Source of the DNA: Candidatus Obscuribacterales bacterium
Lineage (GTDB): Bacteria; Cyanobacteriota; Vampirovibrionia; Obscuribacterales; Obscuribacteraceae
NCBI GenBank assembly: GCA_019750335.1
Contig: JAIEOQ010000002.1
Coordinates: 124,001-188,000 of the forward strand
Length of the DNA: 64,000 bases
Reading direction: 5' to 3'
Within the stretch, counting starts at the first letter, position 1. Each line of letters starts with the position of its first letter. The notes under the pieces are model-generated. The model was given only the letters and a program-made list of their open reading frames with translations. It made no database searches and was not told the DNA's origin. Made by a program: the position numbers and the translations under genes. This document shows, one piece after another, positions 8,062-18,078 of the stretch.

Positions 8062-9250
8062 CAATCACGAAAAGTTGCTTATTCTGCAAAGACAGCTTGT
8101 CATAGCTGTTTTGTTTCTACTAATTCTCTCTTTGGTTTTTGTCATCGGTCTTTATTTTGCCGATATTCTCCGCATCCTTTGTATTTCACTTTTGCTTTCA
8201 TACTTGATGATTAGCATTGTCGACTGGCTGGAGAAACGGCTGCACAATAGAGTTTTTGCTGTGTCTCTAGTTTATTTGGTCATGCTTGGTGTGGCAACCG
8301 TTGCCGCGTTACTACTTCTACCTGCTTTAACCTGGCAGGTATCGCAATTAGTGCAAACAACAATCAACGCCTTACCCGAACTGCTAAATAAATTTACGGA
8401 AGCCCTTGCCCCGCTTGAGCACCGCTTCCGTGCTTATCAGATTGAAGTGAAATCAATCGATATTCTAAACAACATAATTGGCACTATGCCGAAACCTGAT
8501 CCGACAGCCATCGTTTCGCGTGTCACCGATGTAGCGATGAGTACTATGACCTGGCTTGTATACGGCATAAGTATTTCAGTAATTACGTTCTATTTTTTAC
8601 TTGACGGGGAAAAACTCAAAGAATCAATAATCAAAATATTTTCGCCTAAACAACATGCATTTTTGCACGCTCTTACCGCTGATATCGACAAAAGCTTGCA
8701 ATCGTTTTTACGCGGACAAATTATTCTTGGCATAGCTTTTGGCTGCCTCATGCTCATCGTTTACACTTGCCTTGGCGTACAATACGCTTTGCTATTAAGC
8801 ATTTTCCTAAGCTTAATGGAAATTCTACCGGTGATCGGTCCACCGATCGGTCTTATTCCGGCAATAATTTCTGTAGCTTTTCATGGCATGACTATCCCGG
8901 GCAATAGGCTTGGCCATGTCATTATTTTGACAATTGTATTTACCATATTGCAGCAATTCAAAGACAATGTCGTTGCCCCAAAATATATCGGCAGAGTAAT
9001 TGGTTTACATCCGGTTTTAGTTTTCATCGCCATCATGATTGGCGCTCGATTGGACGGCGTACTCGGCATTATTCTTGCTGTGCCGGCAGCTTGCGTAATT
9101 AATGTCATTTTCAGCCATTTACATTTCAGTTGGTCCGATAGCCTAGAGCCACTAGTAATGCCCGAACCGGTTGTTATGCCCGAAACAGCCCCAATCACGT
9201 CCACTTTGGATATAACAGAGCCCGCTGAAACTGAGTCAAAGCAGGGCTAA
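8054..9250 (+). CDS. AI-2E family transporter-like membrane protein
   Basis: 398 residues with about eight hydrophobic segments (for example LVIAVLFLLILSLVFVIGLY near the N-terminus, VYLVMLGVATVAALLLLPAL, and the C-terminal GRVIGLHPVLVFIAIMIGAR). The stretch LSIFLSLMEILPVIGPPIGLIPAIISV with the PxxGP signature, and the long amphipathic segment around 100-160, identify the AI-2E (PerM/YdiK/TqsA) family. Members export or import very different solutes, so autoinducer transport should not be assumed. The C-terminal 40 residues are a Pro/Glu-rich cytoplasmic tail. Overlaps the upstream TPR gene by 8 bp. A second family member is at 20238-21329. Confidence 0.88.
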   Translation: MSNNHEKLLILQRQLVIAVLFLLILSLVFVIGLYFADILRILCISLLLSYLMISIVDWLEKRLHNRVFAVSLVYLVMLGVATVAALLLLPALTWQVSQLVQTTINALPELLNKFTEALAPLEHRFRAYQIEVKSIDILNNIIGTMPKPDPTAIVSRVTDVAMSTMTWLVYGISISVITFYFLLDGEKLKESIIKIFSPKQHAFLHALTADIDKSLQSFLRGQIILGIAFGCLMLIVYTCLGVQYALLLSIFLSLMEILPVIGPPIGLIPAIISVAFHGMTIPGNRLGHVIILTIVFTILQQFKDNVVAPKYIGRVIGLHPVLVFIAIMIGARLDGVLGIILAVPAACVINVIFSHLHFSWSDSLEPLVMPEPVVMPETAPITSTLDITEPAETESKQG

Positions 9251-9272
9251 CTAGGTTTCTCGAAATCCGCTT

Positions 9273-9800
9273 CTATTCAGATTGAAGCATTACACGAATC
9301 GGCGCAATAAGCTGAGAAATCTGGCAGTCAGCCTTACTCCCATTTTCAAAAACAAGACAGGAAAAGTCTATATCGGCATCCAACGCCGTCATCGGATAAT
9401 GCCAAATCCCCGGTTTGTAGCTTATCCCTTGCGGACCGCTGGCAATAAAAGCAGAAAGAGTCGTCAGATCAGGCTTCTCCCCACCCAAAGCAACAATGAC
9501 TAAATAGCGTCCATTCTTATCCATTGGTAAAAACACTTGGGTAGAATATTCATGTTTTTCCAGTAGTTTGAACTCAAAACTAGCTTCTTTCCATGCTCGA
9601 CAGCGGAACACGCAAAGGTTGAGCTTAGCGTCCTCTGGACGTAAATTCTGCAATTCACATAAATGATTGAAACGTTTAGCCGTATTCAGATTGGCGGCAC
9701 TATAAGATTTATCGTCAGCAGCCGCAATTATGTTTCCATAGGGTGCGTAACTTTCCGCATCCAACTTCCTGACTTCAACAACCAGCGCTTGCTCTGACAC
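9273..9800 (-). CDS. allA: Ureidoglycolate lyase family protein
   Basis: 175 residues with the cupin-like AllA pattern: YAPYGNII near the N-terminus, RPEDAKLNLCVFRC, HEYSTQVFLPM (metal/substrate region), YLVIVALGG, then AFIASGPQGISYKPGIWHYP and DIDFSCLVFENGS. AllA splits ureidoglycolate into glyoxylate and urea at the end of allantoin (purine) breakdown. The start is the GTG at 9798-9800, 5 bp after a GGAG. The gene is divergent from malate synthase, which uses glyoxylate, so the pair makes a sensible glyoxylate source and sink. Other allantoin genes are not in the window, so a related cupin function is possible. Confidence 0.82.
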   Translation of the reverse strand: MSEQALVVEVRKLDAESYAPYGNIIAAADDKSYSAANLNTAKRFNHLCELQNLRPEDAKLNLCVFRCRAWKEASFEFKLLEKHEYSTQVFLPMDKNGRYLVIVALGGEKPDLTTLSAFIASGPQGISYKPGIWHYPMTALDADIDFSCLVFENGSKADCQISQLIAPIRVMLQSE

Positions 9801-9829
9801 AGAAGCTCCATTGGAGAAAAGTAGGACGT

Positions 9830-9858
9830 GTAATACAATTGATGCTTCATTAGTCTAA
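9830..9858 (-). promoter_or_regulatory. Candidate promoter of the ureidoglycolate lyase gene
   Basis: Minus-strand TTAGAC (9853-9858) and TATTAC (9830-9835) are 17 bp apart, 30 bp before the GTG start at 9800. Each box matches the sigma-70 consensus at four of six positions. It lies in the 130-bp divergent space shared with malate synthase, so one regulator bound here could control both genes. Confidence 0.3.
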
Positions 9859-9930
9859 CACGAAGCTACGGGAAGCCCTGATTGCTGCAAGATTCCCAGA
9901 TTTAAGTCACAGCGGGTAACGGAGAACAAT

Positions 9931-11517
9931 ATGGCGGCGCAACTAGGACAAATTACAGTTAAAGGAGCCTTGAAACCTGATTTCGAGCAAATTTTATCTC
10001 CCGAAGCATTGCAGTTTCTGCTTGACCTGCAACAGACCTTCAATTCACGCCGCAAAGAGCTCTTAGCCCAACGTTCAAAAAGACAAGCGGAGATCAACGC
10101 AGGCAAGTTTCCGCAGTTTTTGTCCGAAACCGAGAAGCTTCGTAATGACAATTGGGAAGTGGCAGCTTGCCCAGCAGATCTACTTGACAGAAGAGTCGAA
10201 ATTACCGGTCCGGTAGATCGCAAAATGATCATCAATGCTTTGAATTCCGGCGCCAATGTTTTTATGGCAGACTTCGAAGATTCAAATTCTCCTACTTGGT
10301 CTAATAACATCGAAGGACAGCTAAACTTAAGAGAAGCTGTCAAAAAAAATCTGTCTTTTACCAGCCCCGAAGGTAAGTCTTACAAATTAAAAGAACAATT
10401 GGCTACTCTTGTCGTCAGACCGCGCGGATGGCATCTTGTCGAAAAGAATGTTGAAGTCAACGGAGAAGCCATTTCGGCAAGCTTGTTCGATTTCGGGCTC
10501 TATTTTTATCACAATGTGCATGAATTGCTAAAGCGAAATAGCGGACCGTACTTTTATATTCCAAAATTGGAAAGTCACCTTGAAGCTCGACTCTGGAATG
10601 ACGTTTTCAATTTTGCTCAAGATGCTTTGAAAATTCCCCGCGGTACTATCCGGGTCACAGTGCTTATCGAGACTATTCTGGCTGCTTTTGAGATGGATGA
10701 AATTCTCTACGAACTAAAAGAACATGCCTCAGGTTTGAACGCCGGACGTTGGGACTATATGTTTAGCATGATCAAAAAGCTGCATAACGATCCAGCATTT
10801 ATGCTTCCTGACCGAGCAAGCGTAACTATGACCGTACCTTTCATGCAAGCATATTGTAATTTGCTGGTACAAACTTGCCATCGGCGCAAAGCGCATGCGA
10901 TGGGAGGCATGTCAGCTTTTATTCCAAGCCGCAGAGATTTGGAATTAAATGAAAGAGCGATGACAAAAGTTCGCGAAGACAAGCAACGAGAAGCTGGATT
11001 AGGCTTTGACGGAACTTGGGTAGCCCATCCAGACTTAGTTCCAATCGCCAAAGCAGAGTTCGATAAAATACTGCAAAGTCGACCAAACCAAAAAGACAAG
11101 CTTAGACAGGAAGTTTCAGTACAAGCAAAAGAGCTGCTTGATGCCAAAGTGGATGGTGGCACAGTAACGGAAGCCGGCTTAACAAACAATATTAGCGTTG
11201 CCCTTCAATATATCGAATCATGGTTACGTGGAACCGGTGCCGTTGCGATCTACAATCTGATGGAAGATGCGGCCACAGCTGAAATTTCACGCGCTCAACT
11301 TTGGCTTTGGATCAAACGAGCAACAAAACTAGAAGATGGACGCCAAGTCACAAAAGAGCTCTACCAAACAATCAAAGAGAAGGAGTTGCAAGAGCTAACA
11401 AAAAACTCTTCCGGACATTTTGCTCAAGCTGCAAAAATTCTGGATCAATTAGTGTTGGCAGATACTTTTGCTGAGTTCTTAACTTTACCGGCTTATGAAT
11501 ATCTCAAAGACTCATAA
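9931..11517 (+). CDS. aceB: Malate synthase A
   Basis: 528 residues, normal for malate synthase A. It condenses glyoxylate with acetyl-CoA to malate in the cytoplasm. Diagnostic stretches: [15 protein letters not shown] (Mg and glyoxylate site), [15 protein letters not shown] (catalytic Arg), [38 protein letters not shown] (catalytic Glu), [26 protein letters not shown], and [16 protein letters not shown] near the C-terminus. The ribosome site GGAG lies 8 bp before the ATG. Isocitrate lyase is not in the window; the neighbouring AllA homologue suggests purine-derived glyoxylate as one source. The symbol rests on the A-type length and motifs. Confidence 0.96.
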   Translation: MAAQLGQITVKGALKPDFEQILSPEALQFLLDLQQTFNSRRKELLAQRSKRQAEINAGKFPQFLSETEKLRNDNWEVAACPADLLDRRVEITGPVDRKMIINALNSGANVFMADFEDSNSPTWSNNIEGQLNLREAVKKNLSFTSPEGKSYKLKEQLATLVVRPRGWHLVEKNVEVNGEAISASLFDFGLYFYHNVHELLKRNSGPYFYIPKLESHLEARLWNDVFNFAQDALKIPRGTIRVTVLIETILAAFEMDEILYELKEHASGLNAGRWDYMFSMIKKLHNDPAFMLPDRASVTMTVPFMQAYCNLLVQTCHRRKAHAMGGMSAFIPSRRDLELNERAMTKVREDKQREAGLGFDGTWVAHPDLVPIAKAEFDKILQSRPNQKDKLRQEVSVQAKELLDAKVDGGTVTEAGLTNNISVALQYIESWLRGTGAVAIYNLMEDAATAEISRAQLWLWIKRATKLEDGRQVTKELYQTIKEKELQELTKNSSGHFAQAAKILDQLVLADTFAEFLTLPAYEYLKDS

Positions 11518-11570
11518 ACCGGGGATTTAGAGCCTCTTTCAAGATCCCGCCCTCCCAAAAATAGAAATTT

Positions 11571-11735
11571 TCCCTTATAAGAAAATCTGCTGTTTTTCTT
11601 ACACTTGAAATCGTGGATTTTTGCTGTGTTTGGGTTTTGAATAATTCCAATTGGAATTATTCGGCTTTCCACCGATTGAACTTTTTCTTCCTCTTATACG
11701 TTCTATAAGAAAAACAGCAGATTTTCTTATAGGGA
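11571..11735. repeat. Nested inverted repeats in front of the AbiEi-like gene
   Basis: The segments 11571-11601 and 11706-11735 are reverse complements over 30-31 bases with a single one-base indel. Each contains a 24-bp quasi-palindrome, TAAGAAAA-N8-TTTTCTTA (11578-11601 and 11706-11729). Midway between them lies a separate perfect palindrome (11639-11662). The right copy ends at the ribosome site region of the 11747 gene. Three regularly placed dyads immediately upstream of a winged-helix antitoxin-type gene look like operators for autoregulation, as known for AbiEi repressors that bind inverted repeats in their own promoter. Confidence 0.8.
11639..11662. repeat. Perfect 24-bp palindrome
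   Basis: The half-site GAATAATTCCAA is followed directly by its exact reverse complement, with no spacer, giving 24 fully symmetric bases centred at 11650.5. It is nearly concentric with the larger inverted repeat 11571-11735, whose centre is 11653. Because there is no loop it is a poor RNA hairpin but a good dimeric-protein binding site. It lies about 85 bp before the ATG of the AbiEi-like gene. Confidence 0.85.
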
Positions 11736-11746
11736 AGAGTTCAAAA

Positions 11747-12376
11747 ATGTGGACAGCAGCTCTGATTAAAAATCATATTGCCAAAATCGAAGACGATAAG
11801 CCATTTTCTACTCGCGACTTTTTATCTTACGGTTCTCGCCCTGCAGTTGACCAAGCTTTGTGGCGCTTAGTCAATGCTGGGTTCATTATTCGTGTTGCAC
11901 GTGGTTTATTCATCAAAAAAGACAGTCCACTACCAACCGTTATAGAAGTGGCTCAAATAAAAGCAGCTGCATTTGGTCGCATAATTGTTACTCATGGCAG
12001 CGAAGCAGCAAAAAAATTAGGGCTCAATTGTAATAACAAAAAGAATGAGATTGCTTATGCCACCAACGGCCGAACTAGCAGTTTTCGTTTTGGCAAACTT
12101 GTAATTAAATTGATCGGCACAAGCCCTCGTAAATTAGGACTTCAAGACGATCCAATTGGCTCCATCATTCGCGCGCTTTGGTATCAGGGTAAAGCTAACT
12201 GCAAAAAAGCGACAATCATGCAGGCTACCACGACGCTCGATCGCACACAGAAAAACGAACTGCGGAAATTAGCCGGTGTTATGCCTTGGTGGATGCAGCA
12301 ATGTTTTTATTTTCAACCAAAAACAGAAAAGCCTGCAAAGAGGATACACCCAAACCCGCAACAGCCCTTCTGGTAA
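11747..12376 (+). CDS. AbiEi/DUF6088-type winged-helix protein (solitary type IV antitoxin-like)
   Basis: 209 residues. The N-terminal winged helix (about 1-60) reads FSTRDFLSYGSRPAVDQALW, then RLVNAGFIIRVARGLFIKK, the typical helix-turn-helix and wing of AbiEi antitoxins and DUF6088. The following region (about 60-150: VTHGSEAAKKLGLN, then TNGRTSSFRFGKLVIKL) matches the C-terminal antitoxin-like domain. The ATG at 11747 follows AGGGAAGAG; an earlier in-frame start at 11651 would run through the right operator copy and is unlikely. No AbiEii nucleotidyltransferase toxin is seen downstream; the next gene is ImuA-like on the same strand, 286 bp away. It may be a solitary regulator, a remnant of a TA pair, or paired with a toxin elsewhere. 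Confidence 0.8.
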   Translation: MWTAALIKNHIAKIEDDKPFSTRDFLSYGSRPAVDQALWRLVNAGFIIRVARGLFIKKDSPLPTVIEVAQIKAAAFGRIIVTHGSEAAKKLGLNCNNKKNEIAYATNGRTSSFRFGKLVIKLIGTSPRKLGLQDDPIGSIIRALWYQGKANCKKATIMQATTTLDRTQKNELRKLAGVMPWWMQQCFYFQPKTEKPAKRIHPNPQQPFW

Positions 12377-12403
12377 GCCTTACAGCAATAACATACAAAA
12401 AGC

Positions 12404-12435
12404 TTGACTAACCATACGGACGTATGTCTTAATAT
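12404..12435 (+). promoter_or_regulatory. Promoter with embedded operator before the ImuA-like gene
   Basis: TTGACT (12404-12409) is followed by the symmetric CATACG-GA-CGTATG (12413-12426), then a -10-like CTTAAT or TAATAT (12428-12435). A palindrome filling the spacer between -35 and -10 is a classical repressor site. As the gene downstream resembles an SOS mutagenesis protein, LexA is a candidate binder, but the sequence matches no LexA box I can name with certainty. The leader to the ATG at 12663 is long (about 220 bp) and holds two tiny chained frames (12502-12579 and 12580-12666) whose reality is doubtful. Confidence 0.5.
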
Positions 12436-12662
12436 GGTCATAAATCAATTCAGTAAATTGTCCGAAAAATCTTAGAGGCGCAAGAAATTGTTGCTTTATA
12501 GATGCAGTTCAACATCTCTTCTTTTGTTCTGAAGAGACTGTTTGTCGATGCTGCAACTTATTTAGTGCTGTCCAAATAAATGGGTCAGCGCCGCCTAAAT
12601 TCGCCTGTCTTCCAGTCACTAATACCTAGCCAACCGTTCACGTTCAATATAAGGATTCAACA

Positions 12663-13583
12663 ATGAGTATTCCGATTCGTGTAACAGCCTTAAAAGAACA
12701 GTTCGCGCAAATTTTTTCGGAGAATCGGCCAGGCAAGAAGCAACAACCAACAAAGAATCAACAAGTGGGCAAGAATCTCCAAACAGGCAAAATTCTTCAA
12801 ACAGGAATAGCTGAAATCGACAACAGCAAAATTCGTGGCATCGCCCGAAAGTGCATTACAGAATGGATTGGAAATATTTCTTCCGAGAAAACAAATTTGC
12901 TGAAATCAGCAATCAGTAATTGGCACTCTTCTGGCTTGAAAGTGGCTTATATTGATACAGAAAATAAACTTGAAGCTGAAGATTGGACTTTTGCTGATAG
13001 CAAAGGCAAATTTTGGATTATCCGCCGCTCGGAATCAGAGACCAAAATAGCGCTACAAGATGGTGATCCATTGCCTTTAATATCGACTAAAAATCTCTAC
13101 GTGCAAGAAGCGATTTGGAGCGCGGATCAATTTATTCGCAGTAATGCTTTTGATGTGGTAATTCTTGACCTCGGCAGTTTCAACTTACGAAAACGTCGTC
13201 CGCAAGGAATAGGCTATTGCCCTAAACTAAAACGTATCTACGCTCGCCTACAGAGAGCACTGAATAATTCAAAAACAGCATTAATCATCGTTTCGGACAC
13301 ACCGGATGCCGACAATGAAACTACCGAAAAAGAAATTGCTTACACTGTACAAAATAATTTCGGTTGCTATAGCAGCTTTATTTTTGATCGCCCAACAGCG
13401 ACACGGGCAGAGAATAGTGAAAAAAGCAGCATTGCCATGATTGTACCAACAGCTAACTTTCAAATATGGAGCCATGGTAAGTCCCAAAAATTGGCAGTTC
13501 GTCTTAGTAAGCCGCTATCCAACCAACTGCTTAAACAACCAGTTATTTCAATCCAGAGCAAATCAACAGCTAGTAATAGATGA
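12663..13583 (+). CDS. ImuA/RecA-like protein with degenerate P-loop
   Basis: 306 residues. After a Lys/Gln-rich, repetitive N-terminus (about 20-47, KNQQVGKNLQTGKILQTG) it follows the RecA/ImuA core: TGIAEIDNSKIRGIARKCIT, then EWIGNISSEKTNLLKSAI at the P-loop (residues 70-77), VAYIDTE, and FDVVILDLG at the Walker B strand (about 163-171), followed by RLQRALNNSKTALIIVSD. In the P-loop, Glu-Lys-Thr stands where Gly-Lys-Thr is expected, so ATP use is doubtful. ImuA proteins act with ImuB and DnaE2 in damage-induced mutagenesis, but neither is nearby. It could be another inactive RecA paralogue. Ribosome site AAGGA at about 12651. Its end overlaps the convergent glycosyltransferase gene by 14 bp. 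Confidence 0.6.
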   Translation: MSIPIRVTALKEQFAQIFSENRPGKKQQPTKNQQVGKNLQTGKILQTGIAEIDNSKIRGIARKCITEWIGNISSEKTNLLKSAISNWHSSGLKVAYIDTENKLEAEDWTFADSKGKFWIIRRSESETKIALQDGDPLPLISTKNLYVQEAIWSADQFIRSNAFDVVILDLGSFNLRKRRPQGIGYCPKLKRIYARLQRALNNSKTALIIVSDTPDADNETTEKEIAYTVQNNFGCYSSFIFDRPTATRAENSEKSSIAMIVPTANFQIWSHGKSQKLAVRLSKPLSNQLLKQPVISIQSKSTASNR

Positions 13584-16167
13584 TTTTTCGCGCTGCAAAT
13601 TCAGGTAAGTTACAACTTTGATATTCAATTTGCAGCTTACGGAACAACACATCGCAAGATTTGCGCGAGGCTCCATATTGTCCTTCCATCCACGGACCGG
13701 GATAAAAAGCAAGAGAAAGTGAACGCGGCGCAGGCAGGTGTCTTTGGTTTGCAGAAGCAGAAGCAGATGCAGATGCCATGCCATTGCCGGCTGAAACAAA
13801 TAGATCGCCCGGCAACAGATCTTCAATCACGAATTTTTGCCACTTGGATTTTGCCGTCAAGGCTCGCGGTGTCCGACCAAGAATAACTTGTTGTCCACCA
13901 GCTCCGGAAGCCACAGATAACAAACCAACCTCACCAGGATTTTGATTGGCTTTAAGTTCACCAGTAATTCTAAACTTAAAATGCGTCCCGGCTTTCAGCT
14001 CAGGAAGCTTAACTTCTCCCGCATTACTACGAGCAGCATATAGTATGGTTTTATTCATACGTAAATAATCAGCACTACCAACATCGGACAGTAACGGATC
14101 AAAAAGATCTCTGCCGATACTAATTGTTGTTTTCGCTGCTAGATTGGTTTCAGCTTGTGTCACAGCCTGAGATTCGGTCTGAGATTCGGGAGGTAAAACC
14201 AGAGCCAACTTAATACGCAAAGAACCAGCAAGCGCTTTCTCTCCGATAAAAGAATTTTGTTTTACAGCAGCTGTTGTTACTGGATCCGTATAACGAGACT
14301 CAGCACCGGCATTCATCGGTGAGCTAGCAAGTAAACCATAGTTGCAGTAACTAGGCGAAAGCATATAGCGCTCGTCTGGCTTAGAGTCAACATAAACAAG
14401 CGTTTTCTTAGCTCGAGACTGCAAACGAACCGAAAACTTCTTCTGTCCTTGCAACCAATTGAGCGGCACCACAACAAAACGCCACTGTCGAAGATCCTCA
14501 GCATTAATACCCATTGATGGAGCGAATTCACGCATCTGATCGAATATTTGGTAGCGAGCCGCATCCAAATGAATAGCTGAAACAGGCTTAGTCACAAGCT
14601 TGTTTCCCTGCACAAAAATATCTGCTTTCTCAATCTCTTTATCAGCGTCAATCAGAATGAAAGCAGTTTTTATTTTATCCGGCCAAGATACATCGCTGAA
14701 ATCAAAGATTTTTTCAACTGATTGATTTCGGTTCAATTCCAAAACATATTCCGGACAAGCTTTTGGATCGGCAATCAGAGTCAGTTTCTCAATATGAACT
14801 AAAACAGCCGTTGCCACGATAGCCAAACAAGCGGCAACCATCAGTATTACTTTGCTCGATCTTTCAGCAAACTGCTGCATATTACCGGCTTGCCACAAAC
14901 CGTACCCAGCTAAAAGCACAACAAAAGGCATAGCAGTAAAACTGTACCTAGCTGTCGATTCCACCATGACATAAGTCAAATGTCCCAAACAAAAGATAAT
15001 CGCTATTTCCAAAGGCAAACGAGAAGCCGGATTGAGTTTTTTATAGCCACGAACAACAAACAGAGCAAATCCAAACAAACCAACACACAGAAGCAACCTG
15101 TGGATCAAAATTTGCACGTTCATGTCCAAACCAAGCACACGGTTCTTAAAGTCGTTCCAGGGCAAAGAGAACAAACGGCTTGTTTTACGCAAAGCCAAAC
15201 GAGCTGATTCAGTAGGATGAGAAACAATAAGACCGTAAGCAGTATTAAGCGGTCCATCTTCTTCACCATACAACGCTGTTAGCGGTGGATGCGGATTGTA
15301 ACCCCAGCCATCTGCTTCAACGTTCCAACCTTTAGCTACGTTATAAACGGGTAAGCGCTGTGCAGTCAGATAAATCTTTCCTGTTATAGCCTGAAAATAT
15401 AAAGTCCAAGGCAGAACAGTCATAGCCGCCGTAGCAACCATCAAAAAAACAGTCAGCATTTTTTTCTTGCTTTGCATAGCCGCATAAAACAAAGCCAACG
15501 CAACAGCCGGTCCAAGAGCTGGCTTACCGATAACCACTAAAGCGGCTAACAAGGCAGCTGAAATCGCCGACCAAACCGGTCGTTTAATCGAACCGGAAAG
15601 AAGCAATAGAATAGCCAGCAAAAGAAAGGTTGCCGGTGTTTCAGTCATAAAATGCCCGGTCTGCAATACAGCGTTAGGATAAGCAGCCCAAAGCAAACCA
15701 GCAATAAAAGAAAACAAGGCACTATTTGTTATGCGTCTGGCGATGATTGCCACAAAGAGTGCACTAACTGCATGAATCAAACTTTGCCCGCAAGCCATCA
15801 AAGGCCAATCACGCGGAGTCAGAGCATGATTGAGAAAGGAGAAAGGCATTCCATAAAACAAAAGCATTAGCGGTCCATCAATAAGCAGATGTCCGCCCAT
15901 ACCCGACCAGGCACAAACAGCCAGATCCGGATGCCCTTTCAATAACCCAGAACTGCAGAAAAGCTGAAGGGTCGTTAAATAATGTTTTCCATCCGTAGCA
16001 AGCATTATGCGCGCAACCGGAAATACGAAATTATTTAGCAGGCTAAAAATAAAAGCAAAAGCAGCAGGCAACAAACAGGACAAAAGCTTGGCCGCCAAAG
16101 AAAGTTTTTTAGACTCACCAAAGAGTTGATTCAAAGCAGCTTTATTTGTTGCAAGCACAGTCGGCAT
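13570..16167 (-). CDS. GT39/ArnT-like membrane glycosyltransferase with large C-terminal domain
   Basis: 865 residues. The N-terminal half (about 25-470) holds around 11-13 membrane segments (LLPAAFAFIFSLLNNFVFPV, LFVAIIARRITNSALFSFIA, ATFLLLAILLLLSG and others). Between the first two is an acidic loop, RIMLATDGKHYLTT, where polyprenyl-phosphate-sugar mannosyltransferases (GT39/PMT, ArnT) carry their catalytic Asp. The C-terminal part (about 480-865) is soluble and beta-rich with a jelly-roll-like look (AGTHFKFRITGELKA), and contains an ASASASASA stretch from a short codon repeat near 13751-13777. Probable role: transferring a lipid-linked sugar to a protein or envelope glycan outside the inner membrane. 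The acceptor is unknown. The 3' end overlaps the ImuA-like gene by 14 bp. Confidence 0.72.
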   Translation of the reverse strand: MPTVLATNKAALNQLFGESKKLSLAAKLLSCLLPAAFAFIFSLLNNFVFPVARIMLATDGKHYLTTLQLFCSSGLLKGHPDLAVCAWSGMGGHLLIDGPLMLLFYGMPFSFLNHALTPRDWPLMACGQSLIHAVSALFVAIIARRITNSALFSFIAGLLWAAYPNAVLQTGHFMTETPATFLLLAILLLLSGSIKRPVWSAISAALLAALVVIGKPALGPAVALALFYAAMQSKKKMLTVFLMVATAAMTVLPWTLYFQAITGKIYLTAQRLPVYNVAKGWNVEADGWGYNPHPPLTALYGEEDGPLNTAYGLIVSHPTESARLALRKTSRLFSLPWNDFKNRVLGLDMNVQILIHRLLLCVGLFGFALFVVRGYKKLNPASRLPLEIAIIFCLGHLTYVMVESTARYSFTAMPFVVLLAGYGLWQAGNMQQFAERSSKVILMVAACLAIVATAVLVHIEKLTLIADPKACPEYVLELNRNQSVEKIFDFSDVSWPDKIKTAFILIDADKEIEKADIFVQGNKLVTKPVSAIHLDAARYQIFDQMREFAPSMGINAEDLRQWRFVVVPLNWLQGQKKFSVRLQSRAKKTLVYVDSKPDERYMLSPSYCNYGLLASSPMNAGAESRYTDPVTTAAVKQNSFIGEKALAGSLRIKLALVLPPESQTESQAVTQAETNLAAKTTISIGRDLFDPLLSDVGSADYLRMNKTILYAARSNAGEVKLPELKAGTHFKFRITGELKANQNPGEVGLLSVASGAGGQQVILGRTPRALTAKSKWQKFVIEDLLPGDLFVSAGNGMASASASASANQRHLPAPRSLSLAFYPGPWMEGQYGASRKSCDVLFRKLQIEYQSCNLPEFAARKIIYY

Positions 16168-16325
16168 CAGTTTTTATCGAAGGAAGAATCCCAATACAAT
16201 ATGGTAAAACACCTGGAGAAGACCGCCCTTAAGAATTTCCCATAGTTGTAATGAGTCTACATTTAGCAAATCTCATTCAGCTCTTGAACAAGCTTTAGAT
16301 AACGAAAAAACAAACTTAAGGCTAT

Positions 16326-17963
<1,638 letters not shown>

Positions 17964-17989
17964 TTACCGTCTCCTTTACCTTGCAAGCC

Positions 17990-18003
17990 AGACCGCTTGG
18001 TCT
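17990..18003 (-). promoter_or_regulatory. Short leader hairpin before pyrG
   Basis: On the minus strand AGACC and GGTCT pair around the loop AAGC, 26 bp upstream of the pyrG ATG and just downstream of a -10-like GATAAT. In Gram-positive bacteria pyrG leaders control expression by CTP-sensed attenuation, but the hairpin here is small and no U-run follows, so function is only suggested by position. Confidence 0.3.
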
Positions 18004-18078
18004 ACATTATCAATAATCAAGAATATGTAAGGCATGAATTTTCTATCATCCTACATCATTTAAAACCGATCTGTTTAT

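Noticed and set aside
9855..10343. 162-residue frame on the minus strand inside malate synthase
   Set aside because: It is Ser/Arg/Cys-rich, has no family motif, and lies antisense to a fully conserved enzyme gene.
11571..11735. Inverted repeats as a transposon or MITE
   Set aside because: No target-site duplication is visible, the arms are themselves quasi-palindromic, and the right arm ends at a ribosome site, which fits operators better.
12555..12600. Dyad-like TTAGTGCTG...CAGCGCCGCCTAA as an IS end
   Set aside because: The two sides match only partly and no transposase or second end is nearby.
12377..12662. A toxin gene (AbiEii) after the AbiEi-like gene
   Set aside because: No frame with nucleotidyltransferase motifs exists there; only two tiny frames of 25 and 28 codons.
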